Below, piece after piece: positions 35,001 through 42,877 of a DNA stretch of 64,000 bases. Under the pieces are notes generated by a model that saw only the letters and a list, made by a program, of their open reading frames with translations, made no database searches and was not told the DNA's origin. How positions within the stretch are numbered: the stretch's first letter is position 1; every line of letters begins with the position of its first letter. The position numbers were made by a program, and so were the translations under genes. The stretch is from JANQRZ01 sp965215165 (lineage in GTDB: Bacteria; Bacteroidota; Rhodothermia; Rhodothermales; JANQRZ01): assembly GCA_965215165.1 (NCBI GenBank), contig CBDCCX010000006.1:1922001-1986000 (forward strand), read 5' to 3'.

Positions 35001-35976
35001 TGCCGCCGTCGTTGTAGAGGCCGCCGCCGCCCTGCGCCGCGTCGTCGCCCGAGGCGGTGTTGCCGGAGACCCGGGTGCCCTCGACCGAGAGCGAGCCGGA
35101 GGACCACAGCCCACCGCCTTCGACGGCGGTGTTGTTCTGCACCAAGCCGTTCGTGACCGTGACGTCGCCGCCGCCGGTGTGGAGGCCGCCCCCGTTGCCG
35201 GGGTTCTGGCCCGCGTCGTTGCCGTCGAGCGTGACGTTCGTGAGGGTCACGGTGCCGCCTGCGTCTTCGATGCCGCCACCGGCGCGCTGCGCGCTGTTGC
35301 CGGTGAACGTCGAGGTCGAGACCGCGAGCGTGCCCGCGTTGTTGAGGATTGCGCCGCCCGAGCCGGAGAGGCCCGTGGCGCTGTTGCCGCTGAACGTCGA
35401 GTTGGTGACGGTGAGCGTGCCGCCGTCGTTGTAGAGCGCGCCGCCGCCGTCGGTGGCCGCCGGGGCGATGGCCGTGTTGCCGCTGAAGGCCATGTTGTTC
35501 ACGGTGAGGGTGGCGGCGGTCTCGACGAGGATAGCCCCGCCATTGAACTGGGTCCCGTTCGTCAGGCGCAGCATCTGGATCGTCACCGGGCCGACCCCGG
35601 CCGCGACGCGGAAGATGCGGCCGTTGCCGCCCGCGTCGATGGACGCCATCGTGCCCGTGGGACGGCCGATGGTGACGGCTTCGGTGATGACGATCTCGCC
35701 CATCGTGAGCGTGAGGGTCACCATGGCACTGCTCTGGGGACCGACGATGCGGTCGAGGCCGACGTCGCCGGCCCTGCAGTTGTCGACCGGCGCGTTGGTG
35801 TTGGCCGCGCGGACGGCTTCGCGGAGCGAGCAGTCGCCGTCGGCGTTCAGTTCGTCCTGGTTGGTGGTGACGACGATGGTGGCCGCCTGGGCCACGCCGG
35901 CGGTCAGGCTGAGGCCGAGCAGGAGCGCGCCGAGCACGCGGGGCAGCCGGGTGAGCCAGGAAGAAGAGGGAGTCAT
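32059..35976 (-). CDS. Giant beta-helix repeat protein with T9SS C-terminal sorting domain
   Basis: 1305 aa. Signal peptide MTPSSSWLTRLPRVLGALLLG... ends near VAQA. An N-terminal CSLREAVRAANTN block (about 54-66), the mark of choice-of-anchor/CSLREA proteins, is followed by a right-handed parallel beta-helix of Gly-rich coils of the form GGGLYNDGGTM...NNSA. About five coils of 28 aa make each 140-aa unit. Near the C-terminus comes a Cys-containing cap (NTGFNVLEQRAGC, GGSCGPTDQRGFDAP) and a T9SS type A tail (about 1226-1305) with YPNPFTDALTLGF, VVYDVLGRAVATLVDG and SGTYLVRLTAG. The protein is probably exported across the outer membrane by the type IX system and surface-bound. Function unknown; adhesion or carbohydrate binding are guesses. 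Confidence 0.88.
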   Translation of the reverse strand: MTPSSSWLTRLPRVLGALLLGLSLTAGVAQAATIVVTTNQDELNADGDCSLREAVRAANTNAPVDNCRAGDVGLDRIVGPQSSAMVTLTLTMGEIVITEAVTIGRPTGTMASIDAGGNGRIFRVAAGVGPVTIQMLRLTNGTQFNGGAILVETAATLTVNNMAFSGNTAIAPAATDGGGALYNDGGTLTVTNSTFSGNSATGLSGSGGAILNNAGTLAVSTSTFTGNSAQRAGGGIEDAGGTVTLTNVTLDGNDAGQNPGNGGGLHTGGGDVTVTNGLVQNNTAVEGGGLWSSGSLSVEGTRVSGNTASGDDAAQGGGGLYNDGGTMDVTDANVTNNSATGTSGSGGGLLNNDGGTLTLGNTLVAGNSAQRAGGGIEDAGSTTNVNNSVLDGNDAGQNPGNGGGLHTGGGTVSVLNGIVKNNTAVEGGGLWSSGSLTVRGTSLSSNVGTGDDAAQGGGALYNEGGTMDIDGATIDGNMATGASGSGGGILNNSGGTLTVSGSILSNNSAQRAGGGIEDAGSTTNVNNSVLDGNDAGQNPGNGGGFHTGGGTVTVSGGEVRNNTAVEGGGLWSSGSLAVDGTTVSNNTASGDDAAQGGGGLYNDGGTMGVTDATIAGNSATGASGSGGGILNNDGGTLAVANSTLTGNSANRAGGGIEDAGSTTVLNDVTLDGNDAGQNPGNGGGLHTGGGDVDVTGGIARNNTAVEGGGLWSSGMLDVDGMTINNNVASGDDAAQGGGGLYNDGGTMNVSDATIAKNRATGASGSGGGILNNDGGTLTVSGSTISGNAANRAGGGIEDAASTTTLTGVALLNNDAGQNPGNGGGLHTGGGTIVVNGGEVRDNTAVEGGGLWSSGTMTVDGTSVRTNIATGDDAEEGGAGLFNEGGTMAVLNATVSKNRARGASGSGGGLFNNSGGMLAVSNSLVTGNSASRAGGGIEDNASTTVVLNSTLNGNDAGNNPGNGGGLHMTGAGTVRVEMSTAKNNTAGNEGGGLWNSAVGTFAVVRSTVSGNDAPTGGGLYNDGGSMNVTYSTLSGNVAQRGGGLNVGAGTVTLRNSTVAQNTASTEGGGFRNTGGGTLTVGNTAIGDNNAPTGPDCLGSVTNTGFNVLEQRAGCSAMGGAQGSRLADPMLGPLADNGGPTLTHALLAGSPAINRGGSCGPTDQRGFDAPLGACDAGSFEFGATAPVVAASDATEDGAAEAKNEAAADGEVIEAASTTTPVEFALAAAYPNPFTDALTLGFETPETATVRLVVYDVLGRAVATLVDGELEAGRHTARLSGRDLPSGTYLVRLTAGSFAEVQRVTLVR
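33340..35440. repeat. Coding tandem repeat, 420-bp period
   Basis: A landmark such as GGACCACAG recurs at 33421, 33841, 34261, 34681 and 35101, exactly 420 bp apart, so five units in a row carry no indel. Each unit encodes 140 aa of the beta-helix protein. A less regular sixth copy precedes them (landmark near 32997). Confidence 0.95.
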
Positions 35977-36152
35977 AGCGTTATCTGCGGGTAGGAAGGA
36001 GAAGGGGGTCACTCGTTGCAACAACCAACAGGATGATTCGGAACGAGAGCGCGTCACGGTAGCTCTGAGAAGGTGAACTTGGCAAGCCCGCTTTATGCTC
36101 AGTTCTTGACCAGCATACTGGCGCGCAGTCCCAGGAAGCCCTTCCGTCGCCC

Positions 36153-36842
36153 TCACTCCACGCCGCGCTCGAAGCGCTCGCGGAGGTGCTGGACGTGCAG
36201 GCCGACCGCGTTGCGGACCTCGTAGCTCTGCTCGTAGAGCCGGCGGTAGACGGCCTCCTCCATGAACGCCGCATCGCGGAGCTGCTGGAGGGCCGCGAGG
36301 GCCCGGTTGGCCGCGTGCAGCCCCCGCTTCGTGACCGCGATGTTGCCGCCGAGCGACTCGATCTCGTAGCCCATCCCGTGCCCCCCGGCGATCTTCGCGC
36401 CGACCTGGAGCGCGTTCGAGCAGAAGTCGACCAGGCTGCCGTCCTTGACCTCCTCGGGCACGGTGTCGGCCCACTCGATCACCGCGAGCCCGAAGGCGAA
36501 GGCGCGCTGGTAGATTGGGAGGTCGCGCACGTCCTGCGCCTCGGGGTAGGCCTCGCCGAGGCCCGCCTTCCACGCCTCGCCGCCGTCGGGCTCCTCGTCC
36601 GGGTCCTCGTCGAAGTCCTCGAGCCAGAGCGGGAGGCCGGCGTCGTCCTGGTCCCAGCCCATCTTGCGGGCGAGCCACACGTGGAGACCGCGCTCCCAGG
36701 CCTCGTGCTCGGCCTCGGCGGTAGGCTCGGGCGGCGGGATGCGGCGGACGTACTCGTCCCAGTAGCGGATGTAGAGGTCCGTGCGGCGGTCGCTCTCGCG
36801 CAGAAACTCCTCCCACCGGTGCTCGTCCCAAATCTCGTCCAT
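36153..36842 (-). CDS. Conserved hypothetical protein
   Basis: 229 aa, soluble, very acidic N-terminal half (MDEIWDEHRWEEFLRESDRR, WLEDFDEDPDEEPDGGEAWK). The second half reads PIYQRAFAFGLAVIEWADTVPEE, NALQVGAKIAGGHGMGYEIESLGG and a helical C-terminus (ANRALAALQQLRDAAF, YEQSYEVRNAVGLHVQHLRE). I do not recognise the family. It precedes purine nucleoside phosphorylase in the order of sequence but is read in the same leftward direction, downstream of it by 40 bp. Confidence 0.6.
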   Translation of the reverse strand: MDEIWDEHRWEEFLRESDRRTDLYIRYWDEYVRRIPPPEPTAEAEHEAWERGLHVWLARKMGWDQDDAGLPLWLEDFDEDPDEEPDGGEAWKAGLGEAYPEAQDVRDLPIYQRAFAFGLAVIEWADTVPEEVKDGSLVDFCSNALQVGAKIAGGHGMGYEIESLGGNIAVTKRGLHAANRALAALQQLRDAAFMEEAVYRRLYEQSYEVRNAVGLHVQHLRERFERGVE

Positions 36843-36882
36843 CCTGGCAGGGTAAAAGGTCGAAGGCCGGAGAGCCGAACGT

Positions 36883-37713
36883 TCAGCGGATGCCTTGCAC
36901 GACGGCGCGCATCACGGCCGTCAGCTTGGGCTCCGCCTCGGCGGCGGCGGCGAGCACGTCCTCGATCGAGACCGGCTCGAGGGCGTCGGGGAAGCACTCG
37001 TCGGTGATGACCGAGATGGCGAGGCACCGCAGCCCTTGGTGCCGGGCCACGATGACCTCGGGGACCGTGCTCATCCCGACGGCGTCGGCCCCGACGAGCC
37101 GGAGGAAGCGGTACTCGGCGCGGGTCTCGAGGTTGGGGCCTTCGACCGCCGCGTAGACCCCCTGTTGGAGCTTGATCGCCTGGCCGAGGGCGGCCTCCTC
37201 GGCGAGTCGTTGCAGGGCCGCATCGTAGGGCGCGCTCATGTCGGGGAAGCGCGGTCCCCACGCGTCGTCGTTCGGCCCGACGAGCGGGTTCGCGCCTTGC
37301 AGGTTGACGTGGTCCGTGACCAGCATCAGGTCGCCGCGCCGGAAGTTCGGGTTCATCCCGCCGGCCGCGTTCGAGATGAGCAGGGTCTCGACGCCTAGCT
37401 CGGCGAGGACGCGGACCGGGAAGGTGATCGCCTTCGGGTCGTAGCCCTCGTAGAGGTGGAAGCGCCCCTGCATGGCCCACACCGGCACGCCGCCGAGCCG
37501 CCCGGCGATGAGCCGCCCGTGGTGGCTCTCGACCGTCGAGAGCGGGAGGTGCGGGATGTCCTCGTAAGGCACCGTCGCCTCGGCGTCGATCTCGTCGGCG
37601 AGCGCCCCGAGCCCGGTCCCGAGGATGAGGCCGATGCGGGCGTCGAGCCCGACCCTCTCGCGGATTGCGGCGGCGGCCTCTTCGACGTGGCGGCGGTAGG
37701 CGACCGCGTCCAT
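36883..37713 (-). CDS. punA: Purine nucleoside phosphorylase (type I, trimeric)
   Basis: 276 aa from ATG 37713; an ATG 39 bp further upstream (37752) is possible. Family motifs: IGLILGTGLGALADEID, STVESHHGRLIAGRLGG, MQGRFHLYEGYDP (catalytic phosphate-site His), LLISNAAGGMNPNF, YAAVEGPNLETRAEY and DAVGMSTVPEVIVARH. It cleaves inosine and guanosine with phosphate to the base and ribose-1-phosphate in purine salvage. The conserved hypothetical at 36153 follows within 40 bp, so the two may be an operon. Confidence 0.93.
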   Translation of the reverse strand: MDAVAYRRHVEEAAAAIRERVGLDARIGLILGTGLGALADEIDAEATVPYEDIPHLPLSTVESHHGRLIAGRLGGVPVWAMQGRFHLYEGYDPKAITFPVRVLAELGVETLLISNAAGGMNPNFRRGDLMLVTDHVNLQGANPLVGPNDDAWGPRFPDMSAPYDAALQRLAEEAALGQAIKLQQGVYAAVEGPNLETRAEYRFLRLVGADAVGMSTVPEVIVARHQGLRCLAISVITDECFPDALEPVSIEDVLAAAAEAEPKLTAVMRAVVQGIR

Positions 37714-37899
37714 CGGGGAATTGAGGGATCGAGGGACCGGAGAACTGGACATAGATCGGAAAGCAGGAGATAGGAGGCGAGTCTGCAGACGGGGCTACCG
37801 CCTCGCCTTCTCAGCACGGCAGCATAGGAGCCTGGGAGCATAGGGGCCCGCGAAGCTAACCCCCCTCAATCCTCCGGTCTCGCAATTCCCCGATAGCCG

Positions 37900-38781
37900 T
37901 CATTCGAGGTCTTCGAGGATGCGGCGGATGCGTTCTTTCTCGGCGGCCGGGGCCGTGGCCGGCCCGTCCTCCCTGGCCGACGGGGCGTCGACGTCGTCCG
38001 CTTCGCCCCCGATGATCGAGCGGAGCGTCCACGTCGGCTCGGCCTCTTCCTCCGCCTCGCTGCCGTCTTCGTCGGGGGCCTCCTGGCGTGGCGCGGTCGG
38101 GGCCTCGTCTGTCTGGGCAGCGTCGGCCTTCGCAGCGCGGGCGTAGAGGTCTGCGTACGTCGTCGTCTTCGCCGATTTGGGCGGCGGTGACTCCGCCTCT
38201 GACGGGGCAGGCTCAGGCGATGCGGACTCGGACGGATCGGACGAGGCTGTGCCGGGCGGTCCGGGCGGCGCGGGGGCCTCGGGCAGCGCCTCGGCGGGGG
38301 CCGCGGGCATCAGCTTCATGAGGCCGGTCGGGCGGTCGTCCTCGTGGCGGGCGAGGATCTCGAGCTCGGACATCAGGAAGTGCCGAAGGCGGGCCGTGAT
38401 CTCGTCGTGGCGCTGGGTGAGTTGGGCCACGTCGTGGCGGAGGGTGTGCTCCTTCTGGCCCGCGTCCTGCGTGATCCGCTCGGCGCGCAGCTCGGCCTCC
38501 TGGACGATCAGGCGGGCGCGCTCCTCGGCATGCTCCTGGGTGCGCTTGGCCCCGTCGCGCGCGGTGACGAGGGCCTCCTGGAGCGCCTCCTCCACCTTCT
38601 CGTAGTGCGCGATCTTGCCCTCGATCTCGCGCACGCGGCCCTCGGCGCGGCGGACCTCGTCCTGCAGCTCCTCCCACTGGCGGGCGACGGTCTCGGTGAA
38701 GGCCCGGACCTCGTCGGGGTCGTAGCCCCGGAAGACGCGGGCAAACTCGTGGTTGCGAATGTCGAGCGGCGACAGCTTCAT
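37900..38781 (-). CDS. DivIVA domain protein
   Basis: 293 aa. MKLSPLDIRNHEFARVFRGYDPDEVRAF (first 28 residues, shown in two blocks of under 20: MKLSPLDIRNHEF, RGYDPDEVRAF) is the DivIVA N-terminal membrane-curvature domain, followed by a coiled coil to about residue 140 (VARQWEELQDEVRRAEGR). The rest is a Pro/Glu/Asp-rich disordered tail (PAPPGPPGTASSDPSESASP) and a short C-terminal helix (EKERIRRILEDLE). DivIVA-family proteins mark poles or division sites by sensing negatively curved membrane; in Gram-negatives the role is less clear. Confidence 0.85.
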   Translation of the reverse strand: MKLSPLDIRNHEFARVFRGYDPDEVRAFTETVARQWEELQDEVRRAEGRVREIEGKIAHYEKVEEALQEALVTARDGAKRTQEHAEERARLIVQEAELRAERITQDAGQKEHTLRHDVAQLTQRHDEITARLRHFLMSELEILARHEDDRPTGLMKLMPAAPAEALPEAPAPPGPPGTASSDPSESASPEPAPSEAESPPPKSAKTTTYADLYARAAKADAAQTDEAPTAPRQEAPDEDGSEAEEEAEPTWTLRSIIGGEADDVDAPSAREDGPATAPAAEKERIRRILEDLE

Positions 38782-38789
38782 GGGGGGTG

Positions 38790-38996
38790 TCAGGGTTGGG
38801 CGGGCGGGCGGCGGGCGGACAGGGCGAGCGTGTGGAGGGCCTCGGCGTGGCGCTCCGCGAAGGTCGCGCGGCGGCGGTGGAGCCGGGCGAGCGTCCGGGC
38901 AGCTCGCTCTTCGGCCTCGCGCTGCCGGCGGCGCAGCAGCGCCACGAGCGGCACGAGCGCAGCGATGCCGGCGGCGAGAACGAGGGCGGGGATCAT
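38790..38996 (-). CDS. Small single-pass membrane protein
   Basis: 68 aa. MIPALVLAAGIAALVPLVALL is one membrane helix, followed by a very basic cytoplasmic helix rich in Arg and Ala (RRRQREAEERAARTLARLHRR). It sits between YggS and DivIVA, 8 bp ahead of the DivIVA start, so co-expression is likely. No family recognised. Confidence 0.5.
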   Translation of the reverse strand: MIPALVLAAGIAALVPLVALLRRRQREAEERAARTLARLHRRRATFAERHAEALHTLALSARRPPAQP

Positions 38997-39094
38997 GGTG
39001 TGAAGGTACCGAAAACAGCGCGCAGGGGGCGGCTCGCACGAGACACCGCGCAGAAGGCAGCGAGCAGAAGGCAAAGCGCGAGCCCCCCGCCCCG

Positions 39095-39823
39095 TCACCC
39101 GCGCGCCCCAAAGATCGCAGAGCCGACCCGCACGTCCGTCGCCCCCTCCTCGACGGCCACCTCGAAGTCGCCGCTCATCCCCATCGAGAGGCGGTCCAGG
39201 GTGAACGGGCCGTCGTAGGTCTCGGCGAGGCGGCGCAGGCGCTGGAACTGCGGGCGGACGACCGTCTCTAGCTCGTCGGGCGTCGCAGCCGGGGCCGCGA
39301 GCGTCATCAGCCCGAGCACGCGCAGGTGCTCCTGGGCGGCGAGGCCGTCGAGAAAAGCGTGAAGCGCGTCGGGGTCGAGGCCCGACTTCGAGTCCTCGCC
39401 CGAGACGTTGACCTGCACGAAGCACGGCAGCACGCGGCCCGCAGCGCCGGCCCGTTGGTCGAGCGCCTTCGCTAGCCGCTCGCTGTCGAGCGCGTGGAAC
39501 ACGTCTGCCCACTCGATGACGCCCTGCGCCTTGTTGCGCTGGAGCGAGCCGATGAAATGCAGGCGGACCTCCTCGAGGCGGCGCTCGCCGGGAAACAGCC
39601 GTCCCTTCTCTTCCAGCTCCTGCACTCGGTTCTCGCCGAAGTCCCGCAGCCCGGCCCCGACGGCAGCCTGGACGACCGCGCCCGGAAACGTCTTGCTGAC
39701 GGCGATGAGGCGGACGGCAGCAGGGTCGCGCCCCGAGCGGGCGCACGCTGCGTCGATGCGAGCGCGCACCGCTTCGGCCCGAGCGCGGATGGAGGCAACG
39801 AGATCGGAGTCCGTAGTGCTCAT
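39095..39823 (-). CDS. yggS: YggS family pyridoxal-phosphate homeostasis protein
   Basis: 242 aa. PLP lysine in RLIAVSKTFP (about residue 47), DFGENRVQELEEK, HFIGSLQRNKAQGVIEW, LPCFVQVNVSGEDSKSG, VLGLMTLAAPA and LSMGMSGDFEVAVEEG are all conserved blocks. YggS/PLPBP binds PLP without enzymatic activity and keeps free PLP and amino acid pools in balance. In many bacteria yggS sits in division clusters; here it precedes a DivIVA-domain gene. Confidence 0.94.
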   Translation of the reverse strand: MSTTDSDLVASIRARAEAVRARIDAACARSGRDPAAVRLIAVSKTFPGAVVQAAVGAGLRDFGENRVQELEEKGRLFPGERRLEEVRLHFIGSLQRNKAQGVIEWADVFHALDSERLAKALDQRAGAAGRVLPCFVQVNVSGEDSKSGLDPDALHAFLDGLAAQEHLRVLGLMTLAAPAATPDELETVVRPQFQRLRRLAETYDGPFTLDRLSMGMSGDFEVAVEEGATDVRVGSAIFGARG

Positions 39824-39956
39824 GGTAGAGGTCGGGTGAGGCGAGCAGCGATGATACGAGGCGCGGGCAGCCCGGTCGCCCCGTCGGCTCGGCAATAAAG
39901 CGACGCGCGCCGGTGTTGGGAACGCCGATGGCTCCGGCTCACCAATCCACGCCCCG

Positions 39957-42125
39957 ATGTCGCCTCGCTTCCTGCTCGCGTTGTGCCTGCTCGCGCCGCT
40001 CGCCGGTGCCCCGCTCACCGCTTCGGCACAGATCGTCCTGCCGCCGCCGCGCCCGGTGCCAGTCCCGCAGCAGCCGGTCGAAACCACCGCGCTCGAGATC
40101 GACGGGCGGATCGTGGATCAGGTGGCCGAGGTCTCGGTGACGCAGACGCTCTTCAACCCGAACGACACGCCAGTGGAGACCGAGTTCCTCTTTCCGGTTC
40201 CGCCCGGCGCGGCGGTGCAGAACCTCGTCCTCGTGGCGAACGGGCAGGAGCTGACCGGCGAGGTGCTGCCGAAGGACGAGGCCCGCCGCCGCTACGAGGA
40301 GATCGTCCGGCGGATGATCGACCCAGCGCTGATGGAGTACGCCGGCTACGGGCTCGTCCGCACGAGCGTCTTCCCGGTGCCGGCGCGCGGCGAGGCGACG
40401 GTCCACTTCCGCTACACCGAGGTCTCGCCGAGGGAGGGTGACCGGGTGACGTTCGCCTACCCGTTCGGCCTCGTCCGCCAGCAGAAGACCGTCGAGCGGC
40501 TTCGCCTCAGCCTGACGCTGAGCGGCGACGTGGGGGCCGTCTACAGCCCGTCGCACGAGGTCGAGACCGAGCGCGCGCGTGGCCGGACGCGCGTCACGTT
40601 CGAGGCCGACGACGCGCGGTTGCAGCGCGACTTCCGGCTGGTCTACGAGCCCGAGGCGGCAGACGGCCCGGTCAGCGCGACGGTCCTGAGCCACTGGCCC
40701 GAGGGCGCACAGGACGGCTACTTCCTGCTGCTCGCCTCGCCCGAGGTCCCCGAGACCGGGGCCGCTGAGACCGAGACCGCGGCGCTCGCCAAAACCGTCG
40801 TCTTCGTGATCGACCGCTCCGGCTCGATGGCCGGGCGCAAGATGGAGCAGGCGCGCGACGCCCTCGCCTTCGTGCTGGGCAACCTCGGCGACAGCGACCT
40901 GTTCAACGTCGTCGCCTACGACGACCGCGTCGAGACCTTCGCCCCGGAGCTGCAACGCTACGGCCCCGAAACCCGAGCCAACGCGCTCGACTTCGTCGAC
41001 GGCCTCCGCCCCGGTGGCTCGACGAATATCGACGGCGCGCTCGGCGAGGCGCTCGACCTGATCCCAGACACCGGCAACCCGGCCTACGTCCTCTTCCTCA
41101 CCGACGGCCTCCCGACGGCCGGCGAGACTGGTGAAAGGGCCATCGCCGAGCGCGCGGCCGACGCCAACGGCGGCGACGCCCGGATCTTCTCGTTCGGGGT
41201 CGGCTACGACGTCAACGCCCGCCTGCTCGAGCGCCTGGCCGCGTCGAGCGGCGGCACGACCGAGTACGTCCGTCCCGAGGACGACCTCGAAGCCAGCGTC
41301 GCCGGTCTCTACAACCGCCTGACGAGTCCCGTGCTCTCGGACCTCGCCCTCGAGTTCGCCGGGACGCGCGTCAACCGGGCCTATCCCCGCGACCTGCCCG
41401 ACCTGTTCGAAGGCGGCCAGCTCGTCTGGGCCGGGCGCTACACCGACGGCGGCGACGTGACCATCCGCCTCTCCGGCCGTGCCGGGGACGACGAGCGGAC
41501 CGTCACCTTCCGCGCCGACCTCGCCGAGGAGGGCAACCGCACGCGCGCCGACTTCATCGAGCCGCTCTGGGCCGCCCGCCGCGTCGCCGCCCTCCTGGAG
41601 CAGATCGACCTGGAGGGGCAAAACGAGGAGCTGGTCGAGGAGCTGGTCGCGCTCTCGACGCGGTACGGCATCCTGACGCCCTACACTTCGTTTCTCGCCG
41701 AGGAGGATGCCGCGTTCGCCTCGCGCGAGGTGCAGGTGCGCGACGCCGGCATCCGGCTCCAGTCGCTCGACGCCGTGAGCGGCTCGGCGGCGGTCGGGCA
41801 GCGGCAGCAGCGCGGGAATCTCGCCGCCGCCTCGCAGGCTCCGGCCGAGGCCATCGCCTACGACGCCGAGGGCCGCGCGCGGAGTGTCGAGACCGTGCGG
41901 ACGGTCGGCACCCGAGCCTTCTACCGGCGCGGCGACCTGTGGGTCGACGCCGGCCTGCTCGACGCCGACCCCGAGGCGGCGACCGAAGTCGAGCAGTTCT
42001 CGGACGCCTACTTCGCGTTGGCTCGCCGGCTCGCGCCGGAGGACGCGGTGTATCTCACCTTCGAGGAGGATGTGCTCGTGGCCCTCGGCGGCGAGGCGGT
42101 GCTGATCCGGGCGGTAGAGCCGTAA
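39957..42125 (+). CDS. VIT and VWA domain protein
   Basis: 722 aa. Signal peptide MSPRFLLALCLLAPLAGAPLTASAQ. VIT domain at about 40-160 with TALEIDGRIVDQVAEVSVTQ, VETEFLFPVPPGAAVQNLVL and AHVHFRY-like ATVHFRYTEV. VWA domain at about 278-450: MIDAS core VFVIDRSGSMAG (about 280-291), then FNVVAYDDRV, GGSTNIDGALGEAL and YVLFLTDGLPT complete the metal site. The C-terminal part has a segment LSTRYGILTPYTSFLAEE found in inter-alpha-trypsin-inhibitor-like bacterial proteins. Probably envelope-located; ligand unknown. Its last 99 bp are repeated at 52798-52896, at the far side of the defence island. Confidence 0.9.
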   Translation: MSPRFLLALCLLAPLAGAPLTASAQIVLPPPRPVPVPQQPVETTALEIDGRIVDQVAEVSVTQTLFNPNDTPVETEFLFPVPPGAAVQNLVLVANGQELTGEVLPKDEARRRYEEIVRRMIDPALMEYAGYGLVRTSVFPVPARGEATVHFRYTEVSPREGDRVTFAYPFGLVRQQKTVERLRLSLTLSGDVGAVYSPSHEVETERARGRTRVTFEADDARLQRDFRLVYEPEAADGPVSATVLSHWPEGAQDGYFLLLASPEVPETGAAETETAALAKTVVFVIDRSGSMAGRKMEQARDALAFVLGNLGDSDLFNVVAYDDRVETFAPELQRYGPETRANALDFVDGLRPGGSTNIDGALGEALDLIPDTGNPAYVLFLTDGLPTAGETGERAIAERAADANGGDARIFSFGVGYDVNARLLERLAASSGGTTEYVRPEDDLEASVAGLYNRLTSPVLSDLALEFAGTRVNRAYPRDLPDLFEGGQLVWAGRYTDGGDVTIRLSGRAGDDERTVTFRADLAEEGNRTRADFIEPLWAARRVAALLEQIDLEGQNEELVEELVALSTRYGILTPYTSFLAEEDAAFASREVQVRDAGIRLQSLDAVSGSAAVGQRQQRGNLAAASQAPAEAIAYDAEGRARSVETVRTVGTRAFYRRGDLWVDAGLLDADPEAATEVEQFSDAYFALARRLAPEDAVYLTFEEDVLVALGGEAVLIRAVEP
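42027..42125 (+). repeat. Left copy of the island-flanking 99-bp direct repeat (3' end of VWA gene)
   Basis: From CGGCTCGCGCCGGAGGACGC to the TAA stop. The copy at 52798-52896 has the same length, no indel and about 12 differences in 99 bp, most at third codon positions. Confidence 0.9.
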
Positions 42126-42180
42126 GCACTCGGGGGATTACCTCGCGCTCGGCCCTGGGTCGCTGCTCTCGAACAGGGCA

Positions 42181-42253
42181 GGGCCTCTTCGAGCACGGCC
42201 CGCATCAGGCGCTAGGCGGCGGTGAGGGTCGTGTCGAACCGGTCGCAGATCGC
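42181..42253 (-). pseudogene. Remnant of an hsdS 3' end (copy 1)
   Basis: Read leftwards it gives CDRFDTTLTAA, a stop, then RLMRAVLEEAL, which matches the intact HsdS tail CDRLEAQLAAA...RLMRAVLEEAL. The first 33 bp (42181-42213) are identical to 45159-45191 in the second remnant. The rest is degenerate with a deletion. It lies 55 bp after the VWA stop codon, at the left edge of the island. Confidence 0.8.
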
Positions 42254-42311
42254 CCCCCCCGTCCCCTAATGCAGTGCTGTTTAGTGAATGTTGAGGCGGC
42301 AGAGTGGCTAG

Positions 42312-42539
42312 CTACCGGCGGTTGACTATGAATACCAGCTTCCGTAGACGGCGGATCATCTCTTCTGCCTCATGCTTCCCCTTGTGATATATCTCGACTG
42401 AATAGGGTTGGGCGGGAAAGGTGCCACCCGATGCAGAACGTCGGAAGCTGATAAACAACTCGCGGTAGAGGTCGTCTGCTTCGGCGAAAGCCGCATCGTG
42501 ACCAGCCTCACTCAGGAGAGTCCGAAGTTCGAGGAGCAC
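42312..42539 (-). CDS. Short hypothetical ORF, probable 3' part of a frameshifted membrane protein gene
   Basis: 75 aa from GTG 42539. The same frame is open further upstream without an ATG and would join the preceding membrane-protein ORF by a -1 shift near 42577. It contains EADDLYRELFISFRRSA and EAEEMIRRLRKLVFIVNRR, helical and basic. Joined, the two would form one protein of about 188 aa: two membrane helices plus a cytoplasmic helical domain. On its own no family is recognised. Confidence 0.5.
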   Translation of the reverse strand: MLLELRTLLSEAGHDAAFAEADDLYRELFISFRRSASGGTFPAQPYSVEIYHKGKHEAEEMIRRLRKLVFIVNRR

Positions 42540-42574
42540 AGCGCCGAGTTCATCGAGACTCCGGTTCGTGACCT

Positions 42575-42877
42575 CTAAATCGTTTTCCTGCCGCTGATAA
42601 GCGCGTTGAGGACGCCGAGGGTATCCTGTGCTGCCTCGATGGACGAGCGGACGGCGGCGATGAGCAAGTCCTTTTCAGCGCGGTCCTCGCTGAACCTCTT
42701 CTGACCGAGCAACGCCACCAGGATCGCCAGGACGACAGTAGCGACGACCTCGAGCAGATCCGAGACGTTGACTGTCGGCTCAACGTTGACATGGCCCCAT
42801 GCCCCGAGAGCAAACCCGACCCCCGCTCCAGCAAGCAGCCACCCGAATCGGCCGAGCCACTGCATCCACCGCCGCAT
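42575..42877 (-). CDS. Small membrane protein paired with STAS-like gene
   Basis: 100 aa. Two membrane segments (GWLLAGAGVGFALGAWGHV and LLEVVATVVLAILVALLGQ) and a charged start of a cytoplasmic helix (KRFSEDRAEKDLLIAAVRSS). The ATG overlaps the stop of the DUF4325 gene (TGATG), so translation is coupled. From memory, similar two-helix proteins with a RAEKDLLI-like motif follow STAS-like DUF4325 genes elsewhere, and those are longer; the abrupt end here and the open -1 frame downstream suggest a frameshift. Confidence 0.65.
   Translation of the reverse strand: MRRWMQWLGRFGWLLAGAGVGFALGAWGHVNVEPTVNVSDLLEVVATVVLAILVALLGQKRFSEDRAEKDLLIAAVRSSIEAAQDTLGVLNALISGRKTI

Noticed and set aside
33340..35440. 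CRISPR array
   Set aside because: Repeat period is 420 bp, fully coding and contiguous, with no short repeats and unique spacers or cas genes.
32551..35994. 1147-aa rightward frame opposite the beta-helix gene
   Set aside because: Antisense shadow of the 420-bp repeat; Ala/Val/Arg/Glu bias only, no motif or signal peptide, while the opposite strand has a full T9SS protein.
39466..39898. Rightward ORFs opposite yggS
   Set aside because: Antisense shadows; yggS shows complete conserved blocks.
42560..42590. Programmed -1 frameshift
   Set aside because: The local sequence GGAAAACG does not form a canonical X XXY YYZ slippery heptamer in the right frame, so mutation or sequencing error is preferred.
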